DNA of 64,000 bases from Ruminococcus sp. (GTDB taxonomy: Bacteria; Bacillota; Clostridia; Oscillospirales; Ruminococcaceae). The stretch spans positions 1 to 64,000 of the forward strand of contig SVNP01000005.1 of assembly GCA_015066805.1 (NCBI GenBank), read 5' to 3'. The notes beneath the pieces are model-generated. The model worked only from the letters and a program-made list of their open reading frames with translations, was not told where the DNA came from and did no database searches. Positions within the stretch are counted from its first letter, which is position 1; each line of letters opens with the position of its first letter. Shown piece by piece: positions 46,420 through 54,416 of the stretch. The position numbers were made by a program, and so were the translations under genes.

Positions 46420-47372
46420 AAGGTTTCACCTCTGTGACGGAGTGCGGCATATAATGCGATCCCCGCAGCGTTATCGCAGGAAAAGGCAGGCTGTGCAAAG
46501 GCGGTTTCCATGGGCAGCATTTCCAGTTGTGCACGGATGAGCCTGTTGGACATCACGCCGCCTGCATACAAAACGGCTGCGTCAGGATGCTGTTGGGCGG
46601 CTGCCTTGGTCATAGCAGTCAGAACAGCAGCCACGGTGTTCAGGCAATATTTTGCGATGTCGCAGGGGGGCGTGCCTTTTTTCAGCAAGGCACTGCACTG
46701 GTTTTCCAGTCCCGAAAGAGAGCAGCAGCCATCCTTCAGGCGCACGACAGCCTTTTGTTTGCTGTCGCTTTGTGCCGCAAGCTGTTCCAGTGCAGGTCCC
46801 GCAGGAAAAGCCAGCCCCAGCATCAGGCCCACACGATCAATAGCCTGTCCCGCTTTCAGATCCAGAGAAGCGGATACGGGCGTGATCAGCAGCAGCTCCG
46901 TGCTGTTGGGCGTACACAAAACGCAATCGGTGGTACCGCCGCTGACATGAAAAGCCAGAAAGGGTCTCCGCAGCGGATTCAGCCATTCCAGTCGGTCTGC
47001 GGAATACAACGCCGCCAGAATATGCCCCATCTGATGGGAGGTTTCATACAGCTTGCAGCCGTTGACTGCTGCAATGCTTCTTGCAGCGGCTTGTCCCGCC
47101 AGAAAACAAGGCATATAAGAGCCTTGAGCGGAACGGGGTGCAACAGAAACACCGATCCCATCGGGCAGGGGATGTGTATGATCTGCAAACAACTGTTCCA
47201 TCAAAGCAGGCAGTTGTCTGGTATGATGAAACACCGCATCACTCTGCCGCAGCCCTGCCTGACCCTCGGGTACAGGCAGCAGTTGCTTCTGCTGAATGAT
47301 CTCCATGGTATCACCGCACAGCCATGCACAGGATGTGGTATAGTTGCTGGTATCAATTCCCAGATAGTTCAT
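46407..47372 (-). CDS. TsaD/Kae1-family paralogue (ASKHA fold)
   Basis: The 321-residue protein has the Kae1/TsaD fold: N-terminus YLGIDTSNYTTSCAW, the metal-binding H-x3-H in SHQMGHILAA, VSGGTTDCVL, and the C-terminal YAGGVMSNRLIR. True TsaD makes the t6A base of tRNA with TsaB, C and E. This shorter copy sits between nusB and xseA, as in other clostridia, and is probably a paralogue rather than the t6A enzyme. It overlaps nusB by four bases. Confidence 0.85.
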   Translation of the reverse strand: MNYLGIDTSNYTTSCAWLCGDTMEIIQQKQLLPVPEGQAGLRQSDAVFHHTRQLPALMEQLFADHTHPLPDGIGVSVAPRSAQGSYMPCFLAGQAAARSIAAVNGCKLYETSHQMGHILAALYSADRLEWLNPLRRPFLAFHVSGGTTDCVLCTPNSTELLLITPVSASLDLKAGQAIDRVGLMLGLAFPAGPALEQLAAQSDSKQKAVVRLKDGCCSLSGLENQCSALLKKGTPPCDIAKYCLNTVAAVLTAMTKAAAQQHPDAAVLYAGGVMSNRLIRAQLEMLPMETAFAQPAFSCDNAAGIALYAALRHRGETLCPY

Positions 47373-47806
47373 GCTTCATCGGCTGCGGGTGCAGCAGCAT
47401 CCTCTGTGGGGTGATCCTTATCGTATGCGCCCAGCACACCGTTTACAAAGCTTACATCGGTATCATAGCCGTATTCTTTCGCCAGCAGCACTGCTTCATT
47501 GATGGCTGCACGGCGGGGGGTATCTGCATCATACAGGATCTCAAAGAGAGCAATGCGCAGAATGGTACGGTTTACTGCCGGAATACGGTTCAACTCACGG
47601 CTTTTGCTGTAACAGCCGATGATGCTGTCCAGCTCCTCCAGATGAGCCATGGTACCGTTGACCATTTCCTTTACGCTGTCGTTGATGATCATATCTTCGA
47701 TTTCCTCAGCGATAGCGTACAGCTCCTCCACAGGATCATTTCGCAAAAGCTGCTCAAACAAGATCTTAAATGCGCTGTCTCGAACGTCTCGACGCAATAC
47801 TTGCAT
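47369..47806 (-). CDS. nusB: Transcription antitermination factor NusB
   Basis: The 145-residue all-helical protein binds boxA RNA with S10 during rRNA transcription. Family features are RRDVRDSAFKILFEQLL at the N-terminus, WxLNRIPAVNRTILRIALFEIL-like sequence and AINEAVLLAKEYG. The ATG at 47806 is better spaced from AAAGGA than the one three codons upstream (47815). It follows the Asp23-like gene. Confidence 0.93.
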   Translation of the reverse strand: MQVLRRDVRDSAFKILFEQLLRNDPVEELYAIAEEIEDMIINDSVKEMVNGTMAHLEELDSIIGCYSKSRELNRIPAVNRTILRIALFEILYDADTPRRAAINEAVLLAKEYGYDTDVSFVNGVLGAYDKDHPTEDAAAPAADEA

Positions 47807-47829
47807 ATTTTTCATTCCTTTCGGGTTTT

Positions 47830-48168
47830 TCAGGTAAAGCTGATGCCGTCTGCTACAACGTTGACCTTGGAAACGATCACACCGGTCATGCTCTGGACGT
47901 TCTCTTTGACATTGCGCTGTACCTGCTCTGCAACACGGGTCAGCTTGGCACCGCCGGAGAGGATCAGATGCACGGTGATCTCAACCATATCACCTGCCAC
48001 ACGGATAGTGATGGGGTCGGCACAGGGCAGCAGGCTGCACTTGCGGGGAGAAAGACGCTCCACGCCATCTACATCGGTGGCTGCAATTTCAGCAATAGAG
48101 TAAATTGCAGATTCGGAAATCTTAATGGTGCCTTCGGTGGAAGCCTTTTTCGGGTACTGATTGCTCAT
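47830..48168 (-). CDS. Asp23/Gls24 family envelope stress protein
   Basis: The 112-residue protein has the Asp23 pattern: ISESAIYSIAEIAATDVDGVE near the start, VEITVHLILSGGAKLTRVAEQVQRNV and VNVVADGISF. Family members associate with the membrane through partners and respond to cell-wall stress. GGAGGTAACTCTT precedes the ATG at 48168. The promoter at 48267-48295 suggests that transcription of the nusB-to-recN cluster starts here. Confidence 0.88.
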   Translation of the reverse strand: MSNQYPKKASTEGTIKISESAIYSIAEIAATDVDGVERLSPRKCSLLPCADPITIRVAGDMVEITVHLILSGGAKLTRVAEQVQRNVKENVQSMTGVIVSKVNVVADGISFT

Positions 48169-48266
48169 AAGAGTTACCTCCGTTCGTGATTGATGTCCGT
48201 TGGAAACTGCTTCCGGGGCAGGCATAAGGGGCTGCCCGGGAGCAGTTCGTATACTCATACACATCT

Positions 48267-48295
48267 ATTATATCAAATTTTTTCGGATAACACAA
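48267..48295 (-). promoter_or_regulatory. Predicted promoter of asp23-nusB cluster
   Basis: On the minus strand TTGTGT (48295-48290), 17 bp, TATAAT (48272-48267), 99 bases upstream of the Asp23-like start. Confidence 0.65.
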
Positions 48296-48337
48296 CCTTT
48301 TTTTGAAAAAAAACAGGATTTCCGCAGAAAAATGCAT

Positions 48338-48928
48338 TCAGCTTTCCGCAGCATCCTCCTGTGCGCCGCTTGCCACCTCAAAAATGCGGATGCCTTCTGC
48401 CGCTACTTCTGCTTCACTGAGGATAATATCCTTGATGGCCGCCGCCTGAGAAGCATTTAGACCATCGCTTTCCACCACTACTTTTGCGCCGTTTCCGTCC
48501 AGATAAACCACGCAATCGCTGAAGCCCTGCGCTAAGATCAGGCTTTCGATGATGCTTTCGCTTTCAATGAGCTGAGAAAGGGTCACTGCGTCAATGGCGT
48601 TGACCACCATCTCCTCCTCACTGAGATCGCCGCCGCCGATGATGCTCTGCAAGGTTTCCACAGCCGTATCACGGCTTGTCTGTTTTTCCAGTCTGGCCTT
48701 TGCAAAGTAATCGGATTGTGCGCTGCCGCTGACCAGCTCTGCAGCACCGTAATCGTTGGGCTGGGGCAGATCACCTTCCGTATCGGCTACAGGGCTGTCA
48801 TTGCCCGCAGGCAGCAGTCCCTGCTGACCGGAAAGTGTGTAATTCAGGTATACCGCACCGCAAAGCACCAGGGACATACAAGTCAGTACGATCTGCTTTT
48901 TTCCGATGATGATGGTTGGTTTTTTCAT
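48338..48928 (-). CDS. spoIIIAH: Stage III sporulation protein AH
   Basis: The 196-residue protein has one N-terminal transmembrane helix (IVLTCMSLVLCGAVYLNYTL), an acidic linker and a C-terminal YscJ/FliF-like domain (EEMVVNAIDAVTLSQLIESES, ..CVVYLDGNGAKVVVE). In B. subtilis it crosses to SpoIIQ, forming the channel between mother cell and forespore. It is the last gene of the spoIIIA operon. Confidence 0.92.
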   Translation of the reverse strand: MKKPTIIIGKKQIVLTCMSLVLCGAVYLNYTLSGQQGLLPAGNDSPVADTEGDLPQPNDYGAAELVSGSAQSDYFAKARLEKQTSRDTAVETLQSIIGGGDLSEEEMVVNAIDAVTLSQLIESESIIESLILAQGFSDCVVYLDGNGAKVVVESDGLNASQAAAIKDIILSEAEVAAEGIRIFEVASGAQEDAAES

Positions 48929-48957
48929 AATAACGCTCCGTTCTGCCTGATTGGCGG

Positions 48958-49491
48958 TTATGAATGATGAATACCCACATAGATATGCGAAACGGGAATG
49001 CCCAGTATGGTAGAAACAGCATCACAGATCTGTTCACGGATGACAGCATTGCCGCCGCCCCTGCAAAGAATGGCCACACCCTGTATCTCGGGGTATTGGG
49101 TTTTGGTGATCAGAGCCGCTTCCTCACCGTTTTGCTGTGTGATAATGGGCTTGTGTTCCCGCTGCGTGTTATGTTCTCCGGCCGATTCCTTCACCTCCTC
49201 CGCATAGATCTGTTCTTTGCTGCTCTGTACCGTCACCATAACGGAGATCTCCCCGACCCCTTCCATACGGCTGAGCATTTCCGTCAGCCGTTGCTCCAGT
49301 GATGCGGCATAATCCTCATGAGCCTCTGTTTGCACCGCAGGGCTTTGCTCCCTTTGGGGCGGATCGCTGTCAGAGGGCAGTTCAGAGAGCAAAATACAGC
49401 CCATACCCAGAAATCCGCAGGCTGCCATTGCGGTTACTTTGTGCTTTGTCAGCCATTGCTTCCAACGGCGGATCGAATCTGCGTTTATCAT
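48958..49491 (-). CDS. spoIIIAG: Stage III sporulation protein AG
   Basis: The 177-residue protein has one N-terminal helix (VTAMAACGFLGMGCILLSEL) and the ring-forming domain with LEQRLTEMLSRMEGVGEISVMVTV and EIQGVAILCRGGGNA. It forms the large secretin-like ring of the feeding-tube complex. The ATG at 49491 follows GGAGG by eight bases, overlapping the spoIIIAF stop by four bases. Confidence 0.92.
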   Translation of the reverse strand: MINADSIRRWKQWLTKHKVTAMAACGFLGMGCILLSELPSDSDPPQREQSPAVQTEAHEDYAASLEQRLTEMLSRMEGVGEISVMVTVQSSKEQIYAEEVKESAGEHNTQREHKPIITQQNGEEAALITKTQYPEIQGVAILCRGGGNAVIREQICDAVSTILGIPVSHIYVGIHHS

Positions 49492-49961
49492 GATGTTTCC
49501 TCCTGTTCCAAGGCAGTAATCCTTGTGGCATCTCCCAGCCATTCACGCAGATAGATCGTAGCCGTCAGCAGATTTCCCGATACTGTGACCTCATTGATAT
49601 CTATGCTGCCTTCTTCCGTAATATGCACATCTACAGCCTCCACTCTTGCGGAAACCCCATGGCTCTCCAATTGATGATTCAAGTTTTGCCGCAGTTGTGC
49701 GGCAATGCTTTTTTCCAGCAGCTCATCAGCGGTTTCCTGCAATTGCTCGGCATATGAGTTTTCGGTCTGCGGCGATATATTGTCGGGAAAAAACGTTTTT
49801 GCCGGATTGCTCCATGGCCGCAGCAGCCCAATCAACAGCAGCAGAGCGGTGATCCATCGAATCTGCCTGCCGAATCGCTCCATATTCACCAGATGTTCTG
49901 CAAAAGCCATACCCACAGCGATCATACATGCTGCCGATACGGTAGTGGTTAATGTATCCAT
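49488..49961 (-). CDS. spoIIIAF: Stage III sporulation protein AF
   Basis: The 157-residue protein has two N-terminal helices (TVSAACMIAVGMAFAEHL, IRWITALLLLIGLLRPW) and a C-terminal ring-building domain with the VEAVDVHITEEGSIDINEVTV pattern. The start at 49961 follows AGGAG; a longer frame reading upstream lies inside spoIIIAE. Confidence 0.88.
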   Translation of the reverse strand: MDTLTTTVSAACMIAVGMAFAEHLVNMERFGRQIRWITALLLLIGLLRPWSNPAKTFFPDNISPQTENSYAEQLQETADELLEKSIAAQLRQNLNHQLESHGVSARVEAVDVHITEEGSIDINEVTVSGNLLTATIYLREWLGDATRITALEQEETS

Positions 49962-49969
49962 AGCTGCTC

Positions 49970-51112
49970 CTATCCGTTCCCATGCAGCAGAATCAGCATC
50001 AGTGCTGTGGAAAAGGTCATCATCATGGTGTAAACAACCAGAATGGCAAAAGCGGCAGTCAGTACAGCACTGCCGTTGCGATATAATCTTGCCATGCTCT
50101 CCGCCCCGATCATTTCGGCAGGCAGGGCAGCAACGGAAAACACCAATCGGTACAGCAGCAAGGAGAGCACAGGGGGCAGCATCAGCCATAAGATCGCCAG
50201 AATGCCTACCACGCCAACACCGCTTCGCATCAGCCGCAGACTGCCCTGCAAGGTGCCGTATGCCTCGGAAACCGCACTGCCCACTACGGGTATCAGCCCT
50301 GCACTGAGCATTTTTACCGTTTTTGCCGAAAGCCCGTCGGCGGAAACCGATACAAAGCTGCGAGCCGAAAGCAAAGCCGTAAATAATGTGGTCACGGTTA
50401 CCAGCAGCCAGATCACCCCTTTTCGGATGCTTTCCACGATCTTATGCAGTGCAAAGGCAGGATTGATGCAATCTGCCAGCCCCAGAGCTGCCGCCGCCTG
50501 TATGGCAGGATACAACAGGTTTGTTTGCATCAGCCCGATGCTTTCCACCAGGAAAAACAAAAAGGTCTGGTATCCCATGCCTGTTGCCATATGTCCGCTT
50601 GCGGTGATGAAAGCAGTGAAAATGGGTATGTAGCTCACCATGAATACTCGTGCATCCTCCAATGCAGAGGCTGTCTGTGTCAGACAGTGGCATAAGGGAA
50701 CTGCGGCAGTTCCAACGCATACCAGTGTACAGAGCATATGAAACAACCGTTGCAGCTCCCGCCGTTCGGAAAGTGCATCACCCAGTCCTCCCAGCCCCGC
50801 CGAAAGCATGGTCAGTATCAGAAACGATCCCAACAGCCGTAACGGTTCGGTAGCCGCCCGGGTGATCATATTCCATAGTGCGCTGCAAAAATCTCCGGGA
50901 GAAAGATTCAGCAGAGAAGCCGGGTCGGCAAGACTTGCGTTGTGCTCATCCAGCAGAGCTTGTAAATCCTCGGGGATGGGCAGCGAATCGGTATGGGCGG
51001 CATCATACAGGCTGTCCTGCATGATGTCTGTATCTGCGGCATATGCGGAAAGGGTGGGAAAAACCAAAGTGCTCATCAGCAACAGCAACAGAAACAGAGG
51101 ACATTTTCTCAT
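49970..51112 (-). CDS. spoIIIAE: Stage III sporulation protein AE
   Basis: The 380-residue protein has a signal peptide, then about seven hydrophobic helices (LLGSFLILTMLSAGLGGLG, GVIWLLVTVTTLFTALLSAR, VVGILAILWLMLPPVLSLLL and others). It resembles the core transmembrane subunit of the SpoIIIA channel. GAGGTGCTGTC precedes the ATG, overlapping the spoIIIAD stop by four bases. Confidence 0.93.
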   Translation of the reverse strand: MRKCPLFLLLLLMSTLVFPTLSAYAADTDIMQDSLYDAAHTDSLPIPEDLQALLDEHNASLADPASLLNLSPGDFCSALWNMITRAATEPLRLLGSFLILTMLSAGLGGLGDALSERRELQRLFHMLCTLVCVGTAAVPLCHCLTQTASALEDARVFMVSYIPIFTAFITASGHMATGMGYQTFLFFLVESIGLMQTNLLYPAIQAAAALGLADCINPAFALHKIVESIRKGVIWLLVTVTTLFTALLSARSFVSVSADGLSAKTVKMLSAGLIPVVGSAVSEAYGTLQGSLRLMRSGVGVVGILAILWLMLPPVLSLLLYRLVFSVAALPAEMIGAESMARLYRNGSAVLTAAFAILVVYTMMMTFSTALMLILLHGNG

Positions 51113-51498
51113 GACAGCACCTCATCCATGACGGACAGCAGAATTTGTGCAAAGGGCAGCGCAAGGAGCAGTAAAGCAGTTTTGCCTGCCAGTGTAACAG
51201 CAGTAGCCAAAGCTGCTTCTCCGCTGTCTTTGCAGATATCACCTGCCAGTTGTGTGATGCAGCATATTCCGGCCGCCTTGCCGATCACGCCGATCTCCGC
51301 ACCGGTCAGACCACAACCCTGCAGCATGGTGTCGATCTGCACCAGCACAGGAGAAAGTGCCATGCCTGCCCATAAGGTAACGCCGCATACGGCCAGCATG
51401 GAAAGCAGCACTGCCTGTTCAGGTGCATGCCTGCGCAGCAGAGTTGTAAACAATACTGCCACCATACACAGCCCTGCGATCTGTATTGCACTTACCAT
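51109..51498 (-). CDS. spoIIIAD: Stage III sporulation protein AD
   Basis: The 129-residue membrane protein has about four hydrophobic segments (IQIAGLCMVAVLFTTLL, VLLSMLAVCGVTLWAGMALS, and the C-terminal AGKTALLLLALPFAQILLSV). It overlaps spoIIIAC by seven bases. Confidence 0.92.
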   Translation of the reverse strand: MVSAIQIAGLCMVAVLFTTLLRRHAPEQAVLLSMLAVCGVTLWAGMALSPVLVQIDTMLQGCGLTGAEIGVIGKAAGICCITQLAGDICKDSGEAALATAVTLAGKTALLLLALPFAQILLSVMDEVLS

Positions 51499-51689
51499 AA
51501 CCCGAACACATTCTTTACGGTGTCAAACAAGGCTTCTATTTCGCCGATGACCAGCATCAGCACCACGACCAGTCCGGCCAGAGTTGTCAGCATGGCTTGT
51601 TCCTCCCGTTCGGCACGTTTCAGAACCAGATTCAGTACCGCAACGATAATACCGATACCGGCGACTTTGAAGATCAGATCAATTTCCAT
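51492..51689 (-). CDS. spoIIIAC: Stage III sporulation protein AC
   Basis: The 65-residue protein consists of two transmembrane helices with the family motif KVAGIGIIVAVLNLVLKRAEREE. GAGGAGCG precedes the ATG. It is 22 bases before spoIIIAB in the gene order, all on the minus strand. Confidence 0.93.
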   Translation of the reverse strand: MEIDLIFKVAGIGIIVAVLNLVLKRAEREEQAMLTTLAGLVVVLMLVIGEIEALFDTVKNVFGLW

Positions 51690-51711
51690 GAAGAAACGCT
51701 CCTCTTATGGG

Positions 51712-52206
51712 TTATATCAGTAAAATCACAAGAAACAGCCCCGAAAGAACGCCCATACTGCGGTACAGTGTGCTGTGGGAGTGCTGTTTCTCCTCTGCCT
51801 GCTTCAGCAATGATTCCAGATGATCACGGCAAAGCAGCAGAGTGCTGCACTGACCTTCCACATCGGTGCTGCCCAGTATCTCGCCTATTTGCAGTAAAAC
51901 GGCTTGTTCTTCTTCGGGATAGCGGCAGCAGCGAATGGCGTCTGCCCAGCGTTGAGAGAATACATCGGTGGGATCGCTTTGCAGGCAATCTTCGAGAAAA
52001 GGCAGATCCCCATAGCATTTCTGCATATGCAGATGATGGAGCAGCTCACTGACCGTAGGCAGTTGATAGCGAAGCTGATTGATCATATCGGTGATCATCT
52101 GTATCAGCAGCCGCAGATGAATGCTCCGTTTCTTCAGATTGGCAGCCCCACAGTATCCGCCTCCGATGCAGGCTGCCATCAGCAGCATACAGCCCCACAG
52201 CTTCAT
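51712..52206 (-). CDS. spoIIIAB: Stage III sporulation protein AB
   Basis: The 164-residue protein has an N-terminal helix (LWGCMLLMAACIGGGYCGA), a helical cytoplasmic region and a C-terminal helix (LYRSMGVLSGLFLVILLI), the usual SpoIIIAB layout. The ATG at 52206 overlaps spoIIIAA by four bases and follows AGGA by eight. Confidence 0.9.
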   Translation of the reverse strand: MKLWGCMLLMAACIGGGYCGAANLKKRSIHLRLLIQMITDMINQLRYQLPTVSELLHHLHMQKCYGDLPFLEDCLQSDPTDVFSQRWADAIRCCRYPEEEQAVLLQIGEILGSTDVEGQCSTLLLCRDHLESLLKQAEEKQHSHSTLYRSMGVLSGLFLVILLI

Positions 52207-53111
52207 ACAGGCTGTCCTATGCGGCGAATGGTCAGGATCCTTCCGCATTGTGTGCCGCTGCCAAGCATTACCGCATAGCGGAATACACCTGCTTCTATCA
52301 GCCTTTGGAGCTGTGGCCGCTGCGAAAGCTGCCGCAGATCTCCCAGATGCGCCGTTGCAATGAGGTGAACACCTGTATGTACGGCATGCAGAATGGCTTC
52401 GGTTTCTTCCATTCCGCCGATCTCATCACAAACCACATATTGCGGTGCCATAACTCGTACGGCGGTTTCAATGCCCATAGCCTTAGGGTAGCCGTCGAAT
52501 ACATCGGTCATGGCTCCCAGCTCAAAGGGGGAGCTGCCCTGATGCATGGCAGCCAGTTCTCCACGTTCATCTATGACAGATACCCTGTGCCGACTGCCGC
52601 AGATCCGACAAAGATCGCGGAGCATAGTGGTTTTGCCGCTGTTGGGGGGCGCACAGATCAGCAGCCCACCCACATCACCCTCCAGTGTGCGATGAAACAG
52701 CTCCTCACCGCATCCATGGATCTGTGCTGCAATACGGATATTGATACCGCTGATATGCCGCAGGCCTTCCACCTGCTGCCGCTGCAGAACGGCGGTGCCG
52801 CATAATCCCACACGGTTGCCGCCGGCAATGGTAATGTATCCACGGTTGATCTCCTGCTGATAGCTGTGTACGGAATGCTCACATACCGATCGGAACACTC
52901 CATCCAGATAGGCTGCCGAGATCACAGCGGATGCACCGTCATGGGGGAGCAGCTCTTCTTGTCCCTGCAATGTAATGGCAACGGGTCGTCCCGTCCGCAA
53001 GCGGATCTCCTGGATCTGTTCACGGGTTTGCTGCGGCAGCTTTTGGATGCGGTTACGCAGCTCGGCGGGTAAATAGGGGAGTGCCTGCGGCAGACAGCTT
53101 GTTCGATTCAT
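52203..53111 (-). CDS. spoIIIAA: Stage III sporulation protein AA (secretion-type ATPase)
   Basis: The 302-residue ATPase has Walker A CAPPNSGKTTML, Walker B in VSVIDERGE and sensor elements in VVCDEIGG. It resembles type II secretion ATPases and probably energises the channel. It is the first gene of the operon, preceded by a sigma-E-like promoter at 53138-53166. Confidence 0.94.
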   Translation of the reverse strand: MNRTSCLPQALPYLPAELRNRIQKLPQQTREQIQEIRLRTGRPVAITLQGQEELLPHDGASAVISAAYLDGVFRSVCEHSVHSYQQEINRGYITIAGGNRVGLCGTAVLQRQQVEGLRHISGINIRIAAQIHGCGEELFHRTLEGDVGGLLICAPPNSGKTTMLRDLCRICGSRHRVSVIDERGELAAMHQGSSPFELGAMTDVFDGYPKAMGIETAVRVMAPQYVVCDEIGGMEETEAILHAVHTGVHLIATAHLGDLRQLSQRPQLQRLIEAGVFRYAVMLGSGTQCGRILTIRRIGQPV

Positions 53112-53137
53112 CTTCCGACCACCTTTCCTGATACTTC

Positions 53138-53166
53138 ATCCTATGCGCCACGGGGACAAGATATGC
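53138..53166 (-). promoter_or_regulatory. Sigma-E-like promoter of the spoIIIA operon
   Basis: On the minus strand GCATATCT (53166-53159) fits the sigma-E -35 pattern GHATANNT exactly. CATAGGAT (53145-53138) fits the -10 pattern CATACAHT at six of eight positions, 13 bp apart. It lies 27 bases before the spoIIIAA start. In B. subtilis spoIIIA is sigma-E dependent. Confidence 0.5.
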
Positions 53167-53173
53167 TTGCGAC

Positions 53174-53213
53174 AAAAAAACGGTCCGACTTCCCATCAAG
53201 GAAAGCCGAACCG
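53174..53213 (-). terminator. Intrinsic terminator of the zinc-ribbon gene
   Basis: On the minus strand a stem with CGGTTCGGCTTTCC and GGAAGTCGGACCG arms (one bulge) around TTGATG, then TTTTTTT. It lies just upstream of the spoIIIA promoter. Confidence 0.8.
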
Positions 53214-53238
53214 CTCTGATGCAGTATGTAGTTGTGGA

Positions 53239-53679
53239 TTACAGACCGATGTTGCCGGTACTGTCGGCATTGAAGAACTGGTTGCTGCTCTCGGTGTAGT
53301 AATCGTTTTCTTCCAGAGAGGTGAAATCCTCATCCTCAGGATCAGGCAATCTTGCACCGCAAACACCGCAGAAGATGTTCTTCTCGGTATTCTGTGCGTC
53401 ACACTTGGGACACATTTTGCAGCCGCGCAGCGTATTCAGCTCGAACTTCATCTTCTTGATACGGCGACGACGGGCATCAATGTCATCACACAATGCACGG
53501 AAGACAGCAGGGTCTTCATCAGGATTCTTGTAGTACTTTTTGCCGAGATCCGCAAAAATCTCAACAATACGCTCCTCCTCGTACAAAATCTTACGCTTGA
53601 GGTTATTGACCTCAGAGATATTGGCAACTTTTTCGGTTGCGCCTTTTCCGAGATCGGAAACACGATCAAACAGTCCCAT
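53239..53679 (-). CDS. Zinc-ribbon protein with N-terminal amphipathic/coiled-coil region
   Basis: The 146-residue protein starts MGLFDRVSDLGKGATEKVAN, an amphipathic helix, continues as charged coiled coil (about 25-85) and has a C-terminal zinc ribbon (CPKCDAQN then CGVCGARL) with four cysteines, plus an acidic tail. Related clostridial proteins are uncharacterised. AGGAG precedes the ATG at 53679. A consensus promoter and a long structured leader lie upstream. Confidence 0.82.
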   Translation of the reverse strand: MGLFDRVSDLGKGATEKVANISEVNNLKRKILYEEERIVEIFADLGKKYYKNPDEDPAVFRALCDDIDARRRRIKKMKFELNTLRGCKMCPKCDAQNTEKNIFCGVCGARLPDPEDEDFTSLEENDYYTESSNQFFNADSTGNIGL

Positions 53680-53836
53680 GAAACACACTCCTAAATTTGT
53701 TGTTACGGAATCACCGTGCAGCACCGCTGCATTTGCGGACGCAACAAAGTACAAACACAGTTTTCCATTGGGGGGTTGGCAATGGCCTTACCCGTACAAG
53801 CCATGGTGCATCACACACCACGGGGGATTCGCTTAT
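53680..53836 (-). promoter_or_regulatory. Structured 5' leader of the zinc-ribbon gene
   Basis: The roughly 157-base leader can form three hairpins: CCATGGTG with CACCACGG (53801-53823, one G-T pair), CCATTG with CAATGG (53765-53770, 53780-53785) and GCAGC with GCTGC (53718-53730). No known riboswitch consensus was recognised. No open frame is convincing. Confidence 0.4.
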
Positions 53837-53842
53837 ATATCT

Positions 53843-53870
53843 ATTATACACATTTCTGAAAAAATGTCAA
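53843..53870 (-). promoter_or_regulatory. Promoter of the zinc-ribbon gene
   Basis: On the minus strand TTGACA (53870-53865), 16 bp, TATAAT (53848-53843). It is a perfect pair of hexamers with a spacer one base short. Confidence 0.8.
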
Positions 53871-53949
53871 GGGGTTTGGCGAAGATTTTGGCGAAATCAT
53901 AGAAAAAAGCCGGTGATTATTGGCAGTATGCACAATGCAGCGATGCTTT

Positions 53950-54381
53950 TTATGCGTAGATATCGGTGTCGGGCACCACAGCAACATCGGCAGCCTGCAG
54001 TGCAGCAATGCAGCGATCGTTATCATCGGTACGGAAGATGACGTTGGCGCAGTTGGGCTCACGGTTTACGAAGGCGTACATATACTCGATGTTCAGGCCG
54101 GCCTCCACGATCGCATTCATAGCCTTTGCCAGACCACCGGGGGTATCATCCACCTTGGCACCCACAACGGGAGTCATGCTGACGATATAGCCTGCTTCCT
54201 GGATGACCTTGCAGGCCTCCTCGGGCTTGTTGACGATCAGGCGCAGAATACCGAAATCGGAGGTATCTGCCAGATTCAGAGAGCGCATATCAATATTGTT
54301 CTGGCACAGCGCATTGGTAACAGCAGTCAGACTGCCCTGCTTATTCTCTACAAAAACGGAAATCTGCTGAATGGTATTCAT
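53950..54381 (-). CDS. Tandem ACT-domain protein
   Basis: The 143-residue protein consists of two ACT domains (about 3-70, ISVFVENKQGSLTAVTNAL; about 72-143, GLAKAMNAIVEAGLNIEYMYA). ACT domains bind amino acids. It follows paaK in a run of arylacetate/2-oxoacid genes, so it is probably a sensor for aromatic amino acids. The ATG at 54381 is eight bases after GGAGG; the ATG two codons earlier is too close. The terminator after it is not clear. Confidence 0.85.
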   Translation of the reverse strand: MNTIQQISVFVENKQGSLTAVTNALCQNNIDMRSLNLADTSDFGILRLIVNKPEEACKVIQEAGYIVSMTPVVGAKVDDTPGGLAKAMNAIVEAGLNIEYMYAFVNREPNCANVIFRTDDNDRCIAALQAADVAVVPDTDIYA

Positions 54382-54416
54382 AATCATATCCTCCCTATGT
54401 AAAATCGGTTTTGCGA

